From NCBI GenBank assembly GCA_903951325.1, contig CAJBBN010000138.1, positions 1 to 37,791 on the forward strand: a DNA stretch of 37,791 bases. The letters are read 5' to 3'. Below the pieces are notes generated by a model. The model was given only the letters and a program-made list of their open reading frames with translations. It searched no databases and was not told the origin of the DNA. Both the position numbers and the translations under genes were made by a program. Source of the DNA: an uncultured bacterium (lineage in GTDB: Bacteria; Bacteroidota; Bacteroidia; Sphingobacteriales; Sphingobacteriaceae). Below, in pieces: positions 17,613-28,234 of this stretch. The number at the start of each line of letters is the position of its first letter. Within the stretch, counting starts at the first letter, position 1.

Positions 17613-19766
17613 ATGTTTGCTAAATTAAAATTTGATTTACCATCCAGTGTGGTGGTGTTTTTAGTGGCCTTGCCATTGTGCTTAGGTGTTGCGCTAGCAA
17701 GTGGTGCCCCAATGCTTTCTGGTGTAATTGCGGGTGTAATTGGTGGTGTAATTGTGGGTTTATTAAGCGAATCCCATACCAGTGTAAGTGGACCAGCGGC
17801 CGGTTTGGCAGCAGTAATACTAACAGCCATTGGCACACTCGGTAGTTTTGATTTACTGTTAATGGCCGGTGTAATAGCAGGTTCTATTCAGCTTCTCAGT
17901 GGAATTTTCAAGCTTGGTTTTATTGCAGACTATATACCTTCAAATGTAATCAAAGGATTGCTAGCCGCAATCGGTATCATTTTAATTTTAAAACAAATTC
18001 CACATAGTTTTGGCTATGATGCAGATGTGGAGAACGACTTCAGTTTTATTCAACAAGATGGAGAAAATACATTTTCAGAACTCATCAATGTCGTAAATCA
18101 TTTTTCAGGTGGTGCAATTATTGTATCCCTTATTTCATTACTTGTTTTAATTTACTGGGATAAAACGCCCTTAAAAAAATATAATTTTTTACCTGCATCT
18201 TTATTTGTAGTAATTAGCGGAATATTAATAAATTTAGTTTTTCAGCGATTTATTCCGAATCTTTATATTGAACAATCACACCTAGTTAATATTCCTAAAA
18301 TCAATGGTATTTTATCTTTAGTTACCACTCCAAATTTTGCTGGCATTAGCAATCCTCAAGTTTGGATAGTTGGTTTCACCATTGCCATTGTTGCTTCACT
18401 AGAAACCTTACTTAACCTCGAAGCAGTTGAAAACATTGACCCTCACAAGCGAAAAGCATCACCAAATAAAGAATTAGTAGCGCAAGGAATAGGCAATATT
18501 TTTTCAGGTTTAGTTGGCGGAATACCCATCACATCAGTTATTGTAAGAAGCTCGGTTAATATCAATGCCGGTGCTGCAACAAAAATGTCAGCTATATTAC
18601 ACGGTTTACTTTTATTCGTCAGTGTATTATTTATTAGCCCTTATTTAAATTTAATTCCTATCGCTTCTTTAGCTGCTATACTATTGGTAACAGGTTATAA
18701 ATTAGCAAAAGTTTCTTTGTTCAAAGAAATGTATAGAAAAGGATTGAATCAGTTTATTCCTTTTATTGCTACAATTTTAGCCATCGTTTTTACAGATTTA
18801 TTGATTGGTATTTTAATTGGTTTGGCAGTTAGTATATTCTATTTAATGAAAAGTAATTTTAAAAATCCTTTTAAAATAGAGAAAGAAGCACTTGCTTTTG
18901 GTGAAACTATTAGAATGGAATTGCCCAATCAAGTTTCTTTTTTAAATAAAGCAAGCATTAAAGACACGCTTTGGTCTATTCCGGAGGGATCTAAACTCAT
19001 CATAGACGCCAACTATTCCGATTATATTGATAATGATGTATTAGAAATTATTGAAGATTTTAAGTCTACTGTTTCTAAAGAAAAAAATATCAAACTAAAT
19101 ATTGTAGGTTTAAAAACGATGTATCAGCTCGATGATCATATTCAGTTTGTCAATGTTTTAGACAAAGAAAGTCAAGGAAAATTAAAGCCCGAAGAAGTGC
19201 TAGGTTTATTAAAATTGGGTAATGAAAGATTCCTAAAAGGCAAATGGTCGCAAAAGAATTTAAAGCACCAAGTTAATGCAACTTCATTAGGTCAGAATCC
19301 AATGGCAACAATTGTAAGTTGTATCGACTCTAGAACCAATCCAGATTTAATATTTAACGCAAGTATAGGCGATCTTGTTTCTATTAGAATTGCAGGTAAT
19401 ATTATCAACGATGATATTTTAGGCAGCATAGAATTAGCCTGCAAAGACTTAGGAACCAAGCTAGTGGTGGTTTTAGGGCACAGCAATTGTGGTGCTATTG
19501 CCAAAGCAATTCAAGGCAATAGTGCTGGTCATATATCCAATATTACCAATAAAATAGAAAAATCTATTCAAGCTTGTAATTGCGAAAGACATTTAATAGC
19601 GGGTGATGAAAAAGTTATCGAGCGAATCACTCAATTAAATGTCGACAATTCTATTGCTGAAATTCTTGACCAAAGTGAATACTTAAAGAATAAAGCGACA
19701 AACGGTGAAATTAAAATTGTATCGGGAATTTACGATACGCAAACTGGCGCTGTCTTGTTTAACTAA
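17613..19766 (+). CDS. SulP-family anion transporter with STAS region fused to beta-carbonic anhydrase
   Basis: SulP core (SGPAAGLAAV, NIFSGLVGGIPITSVIVRSSVNINAGA), then CIDSRTNPDLIF and GHSNCGAI carbonic anhydrase motifs. Confidence 0.93.
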   Translation: MFAKLKFDLPSSVVVFLVALPLCLGVALASGAPMLSGVIAGVIGGVIVGLLSESHTSVSGPAAGLAAVILTAIGTLGSFDLLLMAGVIAGSIQLLSGIFKLGFIADYIPSNVIKGLLAAIGIILILKQIPHSFGYDADVENDFSFIQQDGENTFSELINVVNHFSGGAIIVSLISLLVLIYWDKTPLKKYNFLPASLFVVISGILINLVFQRFIPNLYIEQSHLVNIPKINGILSLVTTPNFAGISNPQVWIVGFTIAIVASLETLLNLEAVENIDPHKRKASPNKELVAQGIGNIFSGLVGGIPITSVIVRSSVNINAGAATKMSAILHGLLLFVSVLFISPYLNLIPIASLAAILLVTGYKLAKVSLFKEMYRKGLNQFIPFIATILAIVFTDLLIGILIGLAVSIFYLMKSNFKNPFKIEKEALAFGETIRMELPNQVSFLNKASIKDTLWSIPEGSKLIIDANYSDYIDNDVLEIIEDFKSTVSKEKNIKLNIVGLKTMYQLDDHIQFVNVLDKESQGKLKPEEVLGLLKLGNERFLKGKWSQKNLKHQVNATSLGQNPMATIVSCIDSRTNPDLIFNASIGDLVSIRIAGNIINDDILGSIELACKDLGTKLVVVLGHSNCGAIAKAIQGNSAGHISNITNKIEKSIQACNCERHLIAGDEKVIERITQLNVDNSIAEILDQSEYLKNKATNGEIKIVSGIYDTQTGAVLFN

Positions 19767-20257
19767 TCCTCATCAGATTCATTGCTAGGCTGCTCATTAT
19801 TTGGAAGAGCAGCCGAAGCATTTGTGATTTCAGTATGTCTAATTTTTCCTCCTAAATTACCTGTGTAGGCAATACTTGCCATGCTAAACAAGGAAAGAAA
19901 TACGATTAATGAATGTATAAAATTTAATTTACTGCTATTCCAACGAATTTGAATGATGCCAATAATTGACATCACACCCAAGGCAATCATCGAAATCAAA
20001 CTATACATCGCCGCATCTTCATGCGTCTCTATAGCAGCTTCTACAACTCCTGGTAAATTCTCCACTACTTCTTCCGCGCCTTCTCCTGTAGCATAAGCAA
20101 TACAGGCACCAATGGCACATACAACAAAAACTAAATAAGCAGCCGTTTTTACATTTGCATCTTTTTTTAGGTAAGCAAATAATAATATTAACAAACCAAT
20201 AAATGCGCCTATTATTGGCAAGTGTGTAATCAATAAGTGAATATGTGCCGTGTTCAT
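19763..20257 (-). CDS. DUF2231-like integral membrane protein
   Basis: MNTAHIHLLITHLPIIGAFIGLL, four predicted TM segments, His-rich N-terminus. Confidence 0.6.
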   Translation of the reverse strand: MNTAHIHLLITHLPIIGAFIGLLILLFAYLKKDANVKTAAYLVFVVCAIGACIAYATGEGAEEVVENLPGVVEAAIETHEDAAMYSLISMIALGVMSIIGIIQIRWNSSKLNFIHSLIVFLSLFSMASIAYTGNLGGKIRHTEITNASAALPNNEQPSNESDED

Positions 20258-20283
20258 AGTAAAGGGTTTTAGGTTTAACTAGG

Positions 20284-20291
20284 TAAAAATA
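20284..20291 (-). promoter_or_regulatory. Candidate -7 element TATTTTTA for the DUF2231-like gene
   Basis: One mismatch to TAnnTTTG, starts 29.5 nt from the palindrome centre. Confidence 0.45.
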
Positions 20292-20313
20292 TCTTTTAAC
20301 TTGACATTTAAAT

Positions 20314-20327
20314 ATGACAAATGTCAT
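20314..20327. promoter_or_regulatory. Fnr/Crp-like operator upstream of the DUF2231-like gene
   Basis: ATGACA-AA-TGTCAT, same core as the ccoI site. Confidence 0.7.
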
Positions 20328-20331
20328 GAAT

Positions 20332-20366
20332 AAAAAAAGCCTGAAACTATTAAGGCTTCAGGCTTT
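20332..20366 (-). terminator. Rho-independent terminator of the sucA-sucB transcription unit
   Basis: AAAGCCTGAA...TTCAGGCTTT stem, T-run on the minus strand. Confidence 0.85.
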
Positions 20367-20385
20367 CCATATCAATTGAGATAGA

Positions 20386-21600
20386 TTAAACTCCTAACAA
20401 CATGCGTTCTGGATCTTCTAATAACTGTTTTACACGCACTAAAAATCCTACCGATTCGCGACCGTCAATGATTCTGTGATCGTAAGAAAGTGCGACATAC
20501 ATCATGGGTCTAATAACCACTTGGCCGTTTACGGCAACTGGTCTCTCGACAATATTATGCATACCTAAAATAGCAGATTGCGGCGCATTGATAATTGGAG
20601 TTGACATCATGGAACCAAATACGCCACCATTAGTGATGGTAAAAGTACCCCCAGTCATTTCTTCTAATGTTAATTTATTTTCTCTTGCTTTTGTTGCCAA
20701 TTCAGCAACTGCTTTTTCTATTCCTGCTAATGTTAGCGACTCTGCATTTTTTATGATAGGCACTACTAATCCTTTTGGTGCAGAGACTGCAATAGAAATA
20801 TCAGCATAGTTATGATAAATAATTTCTTCGCCATTGATTTGTGCATTGACTGCAGGAAAGGCCTGAAGCGCTTCACATACAGCCTTTGTAAAGAAAGACA
20901 TAAATCCTAAGCCAACACCGTATTTTTCTTTAAACTTATCTTTGTACTTGGCACGAATATCCATAATTGCTTGCATGTCTACTTCGTTAAAAGTAGTCAG
21001 CATAGCTGTTTCGTTTTTTACGGCTACTAATCTTTTGGCTACTGTTTTTCTTAAAGAAGACATTTTTTCTGCTCGCATTGCTCTTGTGCCCACAGGCGTT
21101 ACAGTATTTGTAACACTAGATTTTGGCGCAGCTGTATTTGCAGCTTGTGCATCTTCTTTTGTAATTCGACCGTCTATTCCCGAACCTTTTACCGCTTGAG
21201 CATCAATTCCTTTTTCTGATAAAATTTTAGCAGCCGCAGGAGAAGGATGACCACTCGCATAAGTTGCCTCATTATTTGATTTTTTTGTTTCTGAAACAGG
21301 AGTCGAAGTTATTACTGCTTTTTCTACTGCTGGCGTTGATTTAGCTGCACTTACAGGTGCTGCCGCTTTATCATCTATTGCACAAACAACAGATCCTATT
21401 GCAATGGTATCGCCTTCTAATGCTTTAGTAATCAACACCCCAGCCTTTTCGGCGGTTAACTCAAAGGTAGCTTTGTCAGATTCTAACTCCGCAATAATTT
21501 CATCCATCTGCACATAATCACCATTATTTTTAATCCATTTTGATAGGGTCACTTCGGTAATTGATTCCCCTACTGCAGGTATTTTCATTTCTATACTCAT
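20386..21600 (-). CDS. sucB: 2-oxoglutarate dehydrogenase E2 (dihydrolipoamide succinyltransferase)
   Basis: Lipoyl domain [15 protein letters not shown] domain, [16 protein letters not shown]. Confidence 0.95.
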   Translation of the reverse strand: MSIEMKIPAVGESITEVTLSKWIKNNGDYVQMDEIIAELESDKATFELTAEKAGVLITKALEGDTIAIGSVVCAIDDKAAAPVSAAKSTPAVEKAVITSTPVSETKKSNNEATYASGHPSPAAAKILSEKGIDAQAVKGSGIDGRITKEDAQAANTAAPKSSVTNTVTPVGTRAMRAEKMSSLRKTVAKRLVAVKNETAMLTTFNEVDMQAIMDIRAKYKDKFKEKYGVGLGFMSFFTKAVCEALQAFPAVNAQINGEEIIYHNYADISIAVSAPKGLVVPIIKNAESLTLAGIEKAVAELATKARENKLTLEEMTGGTFTITNGGVFGSMMSTPIINAPQSAILGMHNIVERPVAVNGQVVIRPMMYVALSYDHRIIDGRESVGFLVRVKQLLEDPERMLLGV

Positions 21601-21607
21601 GGTTGAT

Positions 21608-24600
21608 TTATTTTTTCTTCGTTAATTTTTTAACTGCTTTTTTTATTGCTGCTTTTGGCGCCGCTTTAACTTTTGCCTTTGTCAATTTTTTTATTGCCGG
21701 CTTTTTTGCTACACCTTTTTTAGCGGGTGATTTTTTTACTGCCGGTTTTACAGTTTTAGACACCGGTGTTTTTTTAGTAGGTGATTTTTTAATTGCAAGC
21801 TTTTTAACTTCTGCCTTTTTTGTGGTAACTTTTTTCGAAGCAGCTTTTGGAGCGACAGTAGCTTTTTTAGTTGCAGCTTTTGAAACGCTTACGGTTTTTG
21901 AAGCGCCAGTAGCCTTTGGCGCCACAACCGTTTTCGAAGTTTCAAATGCGGTATTGACAATATATTCTTGTTGTCTTAAATGTTGTTTATTATAGCCCGT
22001 TGCGGTACTGCTGCTTTCTTTTCTAGCAATTACTTCGATTGGCTCTCTGCGCATTTTAGCAACTAAATACGGCCAAACACCCATATTCATTGGTTCTTCT
22101 TGTACCCAAAAAATATCAGCGGCTTGATCGTATTTGGCAATAATTTGTTGAATTTGCGCAATAGGCAATGGGAAGATTTGTTCTAATCTAATAACGGCAA
22201 CATCTCTTCTGTTTTCTTTTTGCTGCTTTGCCAATAAATCATAATATATTTTACCTGAACAAAACAATACGCGCTTCACCTCTTTTGCTTTTACATTCGT
22301 ATCGTCAATTATTTCTTGAAAAAATCCTTTGGTAAAATCTGCTAAAGGACTCACACAAGCTGGATTTCTTAATAAACTTTTTGGACTAAATACCATTAAA
22401 GGTTTACGGAATGGGCGGTGTATTTGTCTTCTTAGTAAATGAAAATAATTTGCAGGAGTGGTGCAATTCGCTAATTGAATATTATCATTTGCACAAGCTT
22501 CTAAAAATCTTTCAATTCTTGCCGATGAATGTTCTGGACCTTGCCCTTCATAACCATGCGGCAATAACATGACTAGGCCGTTCGATCTTCTCCATTTATA
22601 TTCTGCACTAGTAATAAATTGATCGACAATAATTTGTGCCCCGTTAATAAAATCGCCAAACTGTGCTTCCCAAATGGTGAGTGTATTTGGAGAAGCCATT
22701 GCATAACCATATTCAAAACCCAATACACCGTATTCAGATAAATGTGAATTATAAATAGCAAAGTCGGCTTGATTTTTAGCGATTGATTGTAATGGAATAA
22801 CTTCTTCTTCTGAATCTTCAATTTTAACAACTGCATGTCGGTGAGAAAAAGTACCGCGCTCTACATCTTGTCCACTTAATCTAACCGGAAAACCTTCTTG
22901 CATCAAAGTACCATAAGCCATGAGTTCGCCCATAGCCCAATCAAATACTTTGGTTTCTTTGCTCATCTTTTTACGATCTGCAAATAAGCGTTGAATTTTT
23001 GCAATGAATTTTTTATCGGAAGGAAGTGAAGTTACTTTATCTGCAATTGATAAAAATAATTTTTCGTCGACTTTTGTTGGCCATTTTGTAATAAAATCTT
23101 TTGGCGTAGAAAATCTAAAATCTTTCCAAGCACCCTGAAACAGTGGCTCTACAGCTGTGTTTTCTTCTTGTTTTGCTTCGTTTAATCGTGCTTGTAAATG
23201 CGTTCTAAATTCTGTGTCTATTGCTTTAGCTTCTTGCTCATTAATAGACCCATCATTAATTAATTTTTGAACGTAAATTTCTCGAGGATTCGGATGACTC
23301 TCTATTGCTTTGTATAATAAAGGTTGCGTAAACCTTGGCTCATCAGATTCGTTGTGGCCGTATCGACGATAACACAAAATATCTATGAAAACATCTGTTG
23401 AATATTTTTGTCGGTATGCTAAAGCGTGTTGAATAGCTAAAACTAAGGCTTCTACATCGTCTCCATTTACATGAAAGACTGGTGATAACGTAGTTTTTGC
23501 TATATCTGTGCAATAGGTACTCGAGCGAGCATCTTTATAATTAGTAGTAAATCCGATTTGGTTATTAATGACTAAATGAATAGTACCACCTGTTTTGTAG
23601 CCATCTAACTTAGACATTTGTAATACCTCGTAAATAATTCCTTGGCCTGCAATAGAAGCATCACCATGAATTAATATAGGCGCAATTTTTGTTAAATCAT
23701 TTTGATATTTATGGTCAATTTTTGCTCTAACCATTCCCTCTACCACCGGATTAACCGCTTCGAGATGAGATGGATTTGGTGATAAACTTAAATGAACTTT
23801 TTTACCACTTGCTGTTTTAACATCGGTTGAATAACCTAAATGATATTTCACGTCGCCACCGAAAGGGTCGTTAGGATTAAACTTTCCTTCAAATTCTTTA
23901 AAAATTTCTTTGTAGGTTTTGTTCATAATATTGGCAAGCACATTGAGTCTGCCTCTATGGGCCATGCCTATTACAAATTCTTCTAGTCCTAATTCCGCAC
24001 CATTTTCGATTACCGCATCTAAAGCAGGAATAAGCGTTTCAGCGCCTTCTAAAGAAAATCTTTTTTGTCCTAAAAATTTTGTTCCTAAAAAGTTTTCAAA
24101 AATTACTGCTTGATTTAATTTTTCTAAAATTCTTTTCTTAACCGTTAAATTAAAAGCTGGTTGATTTTTAATTTTTTCAAATCGATCGATAAACCATTTA
24201 ATTCTTTCGGGATGACGAATAAACATAAATTCACATCCGATCGATTCGCAATAAGTAGTATCTAACAGTTGAACGATGTCTTTTAGTTTAGCAGGCCCTA
24301 TTCCAAGTTCTATACCCGAGTTGAATACGGTTTCTAAATCTGCATCTGTTAAACCGAATTGGGTGATTTCTTTTCCAGGAAAATATTTTCTTCTTTCGCG
24401 AACAGGATTTGTTTTGGTAAATAAATGTCCGCGGGTACGATAGCCATTAATTAAATTAAGTACTGCAATTTCTTTTAAAAAATGAGCAGGTGTTTCCGTC
24501 GATACGGTAATGGCATCAGCGCTTCTGCCTAGGTCATAGCCTTCGAAAAACTTTTGCCAGCCAAAATCAACCGACTCCGGATCTTCTTGATATGCCTGAT

Positions 24601-24664
24601 AAAGATTTTCAATGTATTCGGAAGAATTATTACTGAGGTATGTTAAATTATCCATTTCGTTCAA
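21608..24664 (-). CDS. sucA: 2-oxoglutarate dehydrogenase E1 with C-terminal Lys/Ala/Pro-rich tail
   Basis: [49 protein letters not shown]; tail [10 protein letters not shown]...[11 protein letters not shown]. Confidence 0.95.
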   Translation of the reverse strand: MNEMDNLTYLSNNSSEYIENLYQAYQEDPESVDFGWQKFFEGYDLGRSADAITVSTETPAHFLKEIAVLNLINGYRTRGHLFTKTNPVRERRKYFPGKEITQFGLTDADLETVFNSGIELGIGPAKLKDIVQLLDTTYCESIGCEFMFIRHPERIKWFIDRFEKIKNQPAFNLTVKKRILEKLNQAVIFENFLGTKFLGQKRFSLEGAETLIPALDAVIENGAELGLEEFVIGMAHRGRLNVLANIMNKTYKEIFKEFEGKFNPNDPFGGDVKYHLGYSTDVKTASGKKVHLSLSPNPSHLEAVNPVVEGMVRAKIDHKYQNDLTKIAPILIHGDASIAGQGIIYEVLQMSKLDGYKTGGTIHLVINNQIGFTTNYKDARSSTYCTDIAKTTLSPVFHVNGDDVEALVLAIQHALAYRQKYSTDVFIDILCYRRYGHNESDEPRFTQPLLYKAIESHPNPREIYVQKLINDGSINEQEAKAIDTEFRTHLQARLNEAKQEENTAVEPLFQGAWKDFRFSTPKDFITKWPTKVDEKLFLSIADKVTSLPSDKKFIAKIQRLFADRKKMSKETKVFDWAMGELMAYGTLMQEGFPVRLSGQDVERGTFSHRHAVVKIEDSEEEVIPLQSIAKNQADFAIYNSHLSEYGVLGFEYGYAMASPNTLTIWEAQFGDFINGAQIIVDQFITSAEYKWRRSNGLVMLLPHGYEGQGPEHSSARIERFLEACANDNIQLANCTTPANYFHLLRRQIHRPFRKPLMVFSPKSLLRNPACVSPLADFTKGFFQEIIDDTNVKAKEVKRVLFCSGKIYYDLLAKQQKENRRDVAVIRLEQIFPLPIAQIQQIIAKYDQAADIFWVQEEPMNMGVWPYLVAKMRREPIEVIARKESSSTATGYNKQHLRQQEYIVNTAFETSKTVVAPKATGASKTVSVSKAATKKATVAPKAASKKVTTKKAEVKKLAIKKSPTKKTPVSKTVKPAVKKSPAKKGVAKKPAIKKLTKAKVKAAPKAAIKKAVKKLTKKK

Positions 24665-24750
24665 TCAAACTGTGCCGCAAAATTACAAATTTATACGCTT
24701 TTTAAAGGATTTTTGACATTAAAATTGGATGGAAATTGATCGATTATTGA

Positions 24751-25650
24751 TTAATTCTTGATATTTTCAGCGATAAATGCATGGAGATCGTCAATAGCGC
24801 AAAGAGGTACGCAATTCTTCATAGGCTTAGGACTGTGAGTCGTAACAGCAGATCCCGCTAATAATATAGTTGCAGCAGGGAATCTACTAGACATATCCTG
24901 CATCAAATTGGTTATGAACTCCGTTCCCAAATCATTAGTTAAAATGGTAATGATATAATTAGCATCATAGGACGCCACCACTTCCTGAACATATGGAATG
25001 GGTAGATTTTGGCCTAAATATAAACTCTGAAATCCATTAGCGCGTACCATAAATTGCGCCAACAATAAGGCAATTTCATGAAATTCCCCTTCGGGTAAAA
25101 ACAAAATAAATTTATTTTTAATAGAAGAATCTGGAATCGGCAATTCATCAATAGCCACAATTAAACGTTGCTTAATTAAACTAGTAGCAAAGTGTTCTTG
25201 AGCAGGGGCAATTAAACCTGTTTGCCAAAGAAGGCCAACTCTACTTAAAAATGGATAGACGCATTGTAACATCGTTTCCATTAAACCTAATTCCTTGATA
25301 CAAGTTTGTATAGTTGTTTTAAATGATTGCTCATTCAAGCTCAGTGTTTGTTCAATTAATTCTTGAATAACAGTTGGTGCATTTAGTTGATGTAAAGATA
25401 ATGTTTGAATTATTTCTACTCTTTGCGCATCAGACATTTCCGCAATTTTAGAAATCTTGAATCCGTTCTCAATTAAACAAGAAATATTTAAGAAAATGCG
25501 TAAATCAAAGTCGTCGTAATACCTAATATTACTAGCGCTGCGCTTGGCATGAATAATTTGATAACGTTGTTCCCAAATTCTTAAAGTAGCAGATTTGATG
25601 CCAGTAATGTCTGCAATATCTGATATAGAAAATCGGTTTACTTCTTTCAT
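24751..25650 (-). CDS. MerR-family regulator with B12-binding domain (CarH/LitR-like)
   Basis: MerR HTH ISDIADITGIKSATLRIWEQRY; W-x9-EH (WQTGLIAPAQEH) and E-x-H (GEFHE) cobalamin motifs. Confidence 0.88.
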   Translation of the reverse strand: MKEVNRFSISDIADITGIKSATLRIWEQRYQIIHAKRSASNIRYYDDFDLRIFLNISCLIENGFKISKIAEMSDAQRVEIIQTLSLHQLNAPTVIQELIEQTLSLNEQSFKTTIQTCIKELGLMETMLQCVYPFLSRVGLLWQTGLIAPAQEHFATSLIKQRLIVAIDELPIPDSSIKNKFILFLPEGEFHEIALLLAQFMVRANGFQSLYLGQNLPIPYVQEVVASYDANYIITILTNDLGTEFITNLMQDMSSRFPAATILLAGSAVTTHSPKPMKNCVPLCAIDDLHAFIAENIKN

Positions 25651-25652
25651 TT

Positions 25653-28112
25653 TTAGAAACTCATATCATCCATTCCGCTCGGAGCGCCGTCTTCTCTGCC
25701 GTTACGTTTATTTTTTGGAAAGTCTGTTTTTCCAAACTTATATATTAAAGAACATATTAAAAACTGAGAGTCTCTTTTGAATTGAGTATACTGCATAAAG
25801 TTTGTTCCATAAGAATCGAAACGCATATATCTTGTATTAAATAAGTCGGATATACTTAAAGAAAATACCGCTTTATTTTTGAATAAATCTTTTTTCAAGC
25901 CAATATCGAAAGAATACATTTCTTTAAACTCGCCTTGAGCTGTTACTCCAGCTGAAGTATAATTTCCTGAGATTTGAATATCTAAAATATTAGGCAGTTT
26001 AGTTGTAGACATTATTTTAACAGAACCGTTTGAACCTGTTTTAAGTTCGGCATTCGTGCTACTTACGGCAATCTCGTTTCTAAATAAATTTAAATTTGTG
26101 GTCAAGGTCCAAAATTTCATTAATTCGGTAACAGCAATAAATTCAAATCCGAAATTCCTAGAAAAACTTAAATTCTGAAAAGTTACTGTTGAAATTCCAG
26201 CCGTATCAACTAATCTGTAACGTTGAATTTGATCATTCGTTTGTCTAAAATACAGGGTAGAGGTTAACGTATTTTTTTTCCAATATTTTATATAACTCAA
26301 CTCATAGGCATCAACATACTCAGGCTTTAAATTAGGGTTACCTGTTCGCAAATTTCTTGGATCAGAAAAATCGGTAAATGGATTTAAATTATTTACTTGT
26401 GGTCTGTTAATTCTTCTCGAATAATTTAATTGAATTTCTTGATCAGCTCCTAATTTTCTGGCAAAATAAAGACTTGGGAAAAAACTTAAATAAGGTTTTA
26501 TATTTTTTATTCCTGCCGTTACTTGATCTGTTATAATATTTGCATGCTCCACTCTTAATCCGCCTTGAACACCCCATCCACCAATGGTTCTGCCATAATT
26601 GGCATAAGCTGCGTTAATTATTTCGGTATAAATAAAGTGATTGGATTGTAAGGCATTTGGCAATAAAGTATCTAGATTTTGTGAATTATCTGCTACACGA
26701 TAATCGGCATCATTTGATCTAAAGCCAAGCTTGTATCCTGTTTCAAATTTAGCTTGTTCACTTATTGGGTTAACGTAATCTAATTTGAATGAAGCTAAAT
26801 TAACGCTAGATTTACTGATGGCATTTTGAATAAATAGATTTGAATTAAAAGTATTACTTGTTTCGTAATCGGTAACCCCATCCGAAGCATTATTTGAATA
26901 AGATAAATCTGCCGTTAATTCTTGCTTAGGTTTTAAAAAAGATTTTCGATAGTTTAATCCTAAATCTATATTTAAACTATTATCTGCTCCTGTATTCAGT
27001 CTTTTCAGGGCATCTGTTTGTAAATGAACTTCATTAAAATTTACATTGGCACTACTCCCGTCAGTAGATTTATCTGTTTTACTAAAAGTAGAGGTTAATC
27101 CTATTGTTGAACGACTATTGATATAATGATCGAGCGAAAGTCTAAATACGTTGGTGGTATTTTGATTATGGTTAAAACCATCTTGATTGGTAAATGTAGT
27201 ATCCGTATTGTAGTTTTTTCTAGTATTATAAGAACGCATATTCATTTGATTTGCTCTTATACTATATCCAGTTGAAATATTCCACTTATTATTTTTATAA
27301 TTTAAGTTATACCCCAAACTATATCTGCCTGCACCATACGTTACAGAAGAATTTATACTTCCATTTAAACTCGTTTGCTTATTTTTTTTAAGTATAATAT
27401 TAATGATTCCCGAAGTGCCGTCTGGATCGTATTTCGCGCTTGGATTGGTAATCAACTCCACACTTTCAATAGCCGATGAAGGTATTTGTTCTAACACCGC
27501 ATTGCGATCTGTACCGGTAAGTGTAGAGGGTCTTCCATCTATTAATACCGTTATGTTTCCGCTGCCTCTTAAACTTAAATTGCCTTCTAAATCAACATTA
27601 ATAGATGGGATAGTTTGCAATACATCGTTTGCAGAACCTCCGGTAGAAAGTACATTTTTCTCGACATTAAAAACTTTTTTATCTATAGCCATTTGCAACA
27701 TGCCACGATCTGCATTTACAGTTGCTTGCGCCAATTGCTTGACTGAAGAATATAATTTTACTACCCCTAAAACTACTTCGGGTTTTGCAGGATTTAAAAA
27801 CAGGGTATCACTAGTCAAAGAAACATAGCCAATAAAGCTGTAGATTACTTTAACTCTTCCAACTTTAAGTTCTGTAATTTTAAAATATCCTTTTTCATCG
27901 GCAACATTTCCAGCAATTATTTTATTGTCTCTGATATTTAAAATAGAAATAGTGGCAAAGGGAATGCCTTTTTTAGAATTTCCGTCTATCACTTGCCCTG
28001 CAACAGAAATATTTGCAGTTAAATTGCCTTGCATTCTATTGCCCAAAACTTGTGCAAACAAGAATGATTGGTAAAAGAAAAAAGTGATAATGAATAAAAG
28101 GCTTTGTTTCAT
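25653..28112 (-). CDS. Outer membrane beta-barrel / TonB-receptor-like protein with N-terminal carboxypeptidase-regulatory domain
   Basis: Signal peptide, VDGNSKKGIPFATISILN, plug-like VLIDGRPSTLTGTDRNAVLEQIPSSAIESVELITNPSAKYDPDGTSGIINIILKK. Confidence 0.88.
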   Translation of the reverse strand: MKQSLLFIITFFFYQSFLFAQVLGNRMQGNLTANISVAGQVIDGNSKKGIPFATISILNIRDNKIIAGNVADEKGYFKITELKVGRVKVIYSFIGYVSLTSDTLFLNPAKPEVVLGVVKLYSSVKQLAQATVNADRGMLQMAIDKKVFNVEKNVLSTGGSANDVLQTIPSINVDLEGNLSLRGSGNITVLIDGRPSTLTGTDRNAVLEQIPSSAIESVELITNPSAKYDPDGTSGIINIILKKNKQTSLNGSINSSVTYGAGRYSLGYNLNYKNNKWNISTGYSIRANQMNMRSYNTRKNYNTDTTFTNQDGFNHNQNTTNVFRLSLDHYINSRSTIGLTSTFSKTDKSTDGSSANVNFNEVHLQTDALKRLNTGADNSLNIDLGLNYRKSFLKPKQELTADLSYSNNASDGVTDYETSNTFNSNLFIQNAISKSSVNLASFKLDYVNPISEQAKFETGYKLGFRSNDADYRVADNSQNLDTLLPNALQSNHFIYTEIINAAYANYGRTIGGWGVQGGLRVEHANIITDQVTAGIKNIKPYLSFFPSLYFARKLGADQEIQLNYSRRINRPQVNNLNPFTDFSDPRNLRTGNPNLKPEYVDAYELSYIKYWKKNTLTSTLYFRQTNDQIQRYRLVDTAGISTVTFQNLSFSRNFGFEFIAVTELMKFWTLTTNLNLFRNEIAVSSTNAELKTGSNGSVKIMSTTKLPNILDIQISGNYTSAGVTAQGEFKEMYSFDIGLKKDLFKNKAVFSLSISDLFNTRYMRFDSYGTNFMQYTQFKRDSQFLICSLIYKFGKTDFPKNKRNGREDGAPSGMDDMSF

Positions 28113-28127
28113 AATTCAAATAAAAGG

Positions 28128-28135
28128 CAAATATA
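28128..28135 (-). promoter_or_regulatory. Candidate -7 element TATATTTG for the beta-barrel/MerR unit
   Basis: Exact TAnnTTTG on the minus strand just upstream of the start. Confidence 0.5.
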
Positions 28136-28234
28136 CGAAAAGCTTAAAGGAATAGCCTTAAATGCTTCATTTTGCCTTTTTAATCAATATTTATTAAAAC
28201 TAGAACAACTTTAAGGTCATTTTGTTATAGGAAT

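Noticed and set aside
17722-17762. GGTGTAATTG short tandem repeats in the SulP gene
   Set aside because: Encodes the Gly-Val-Ile repeats normal for a SulP TM helix (SGVIAGVIGGVIVG).
21561-21995. Plus-strand 144-aa Phe/Ala-rich ORF
   Set aside because: It is the antisense shadow of the AAA/AAG-rich SucA tail; no independent start context or homology.
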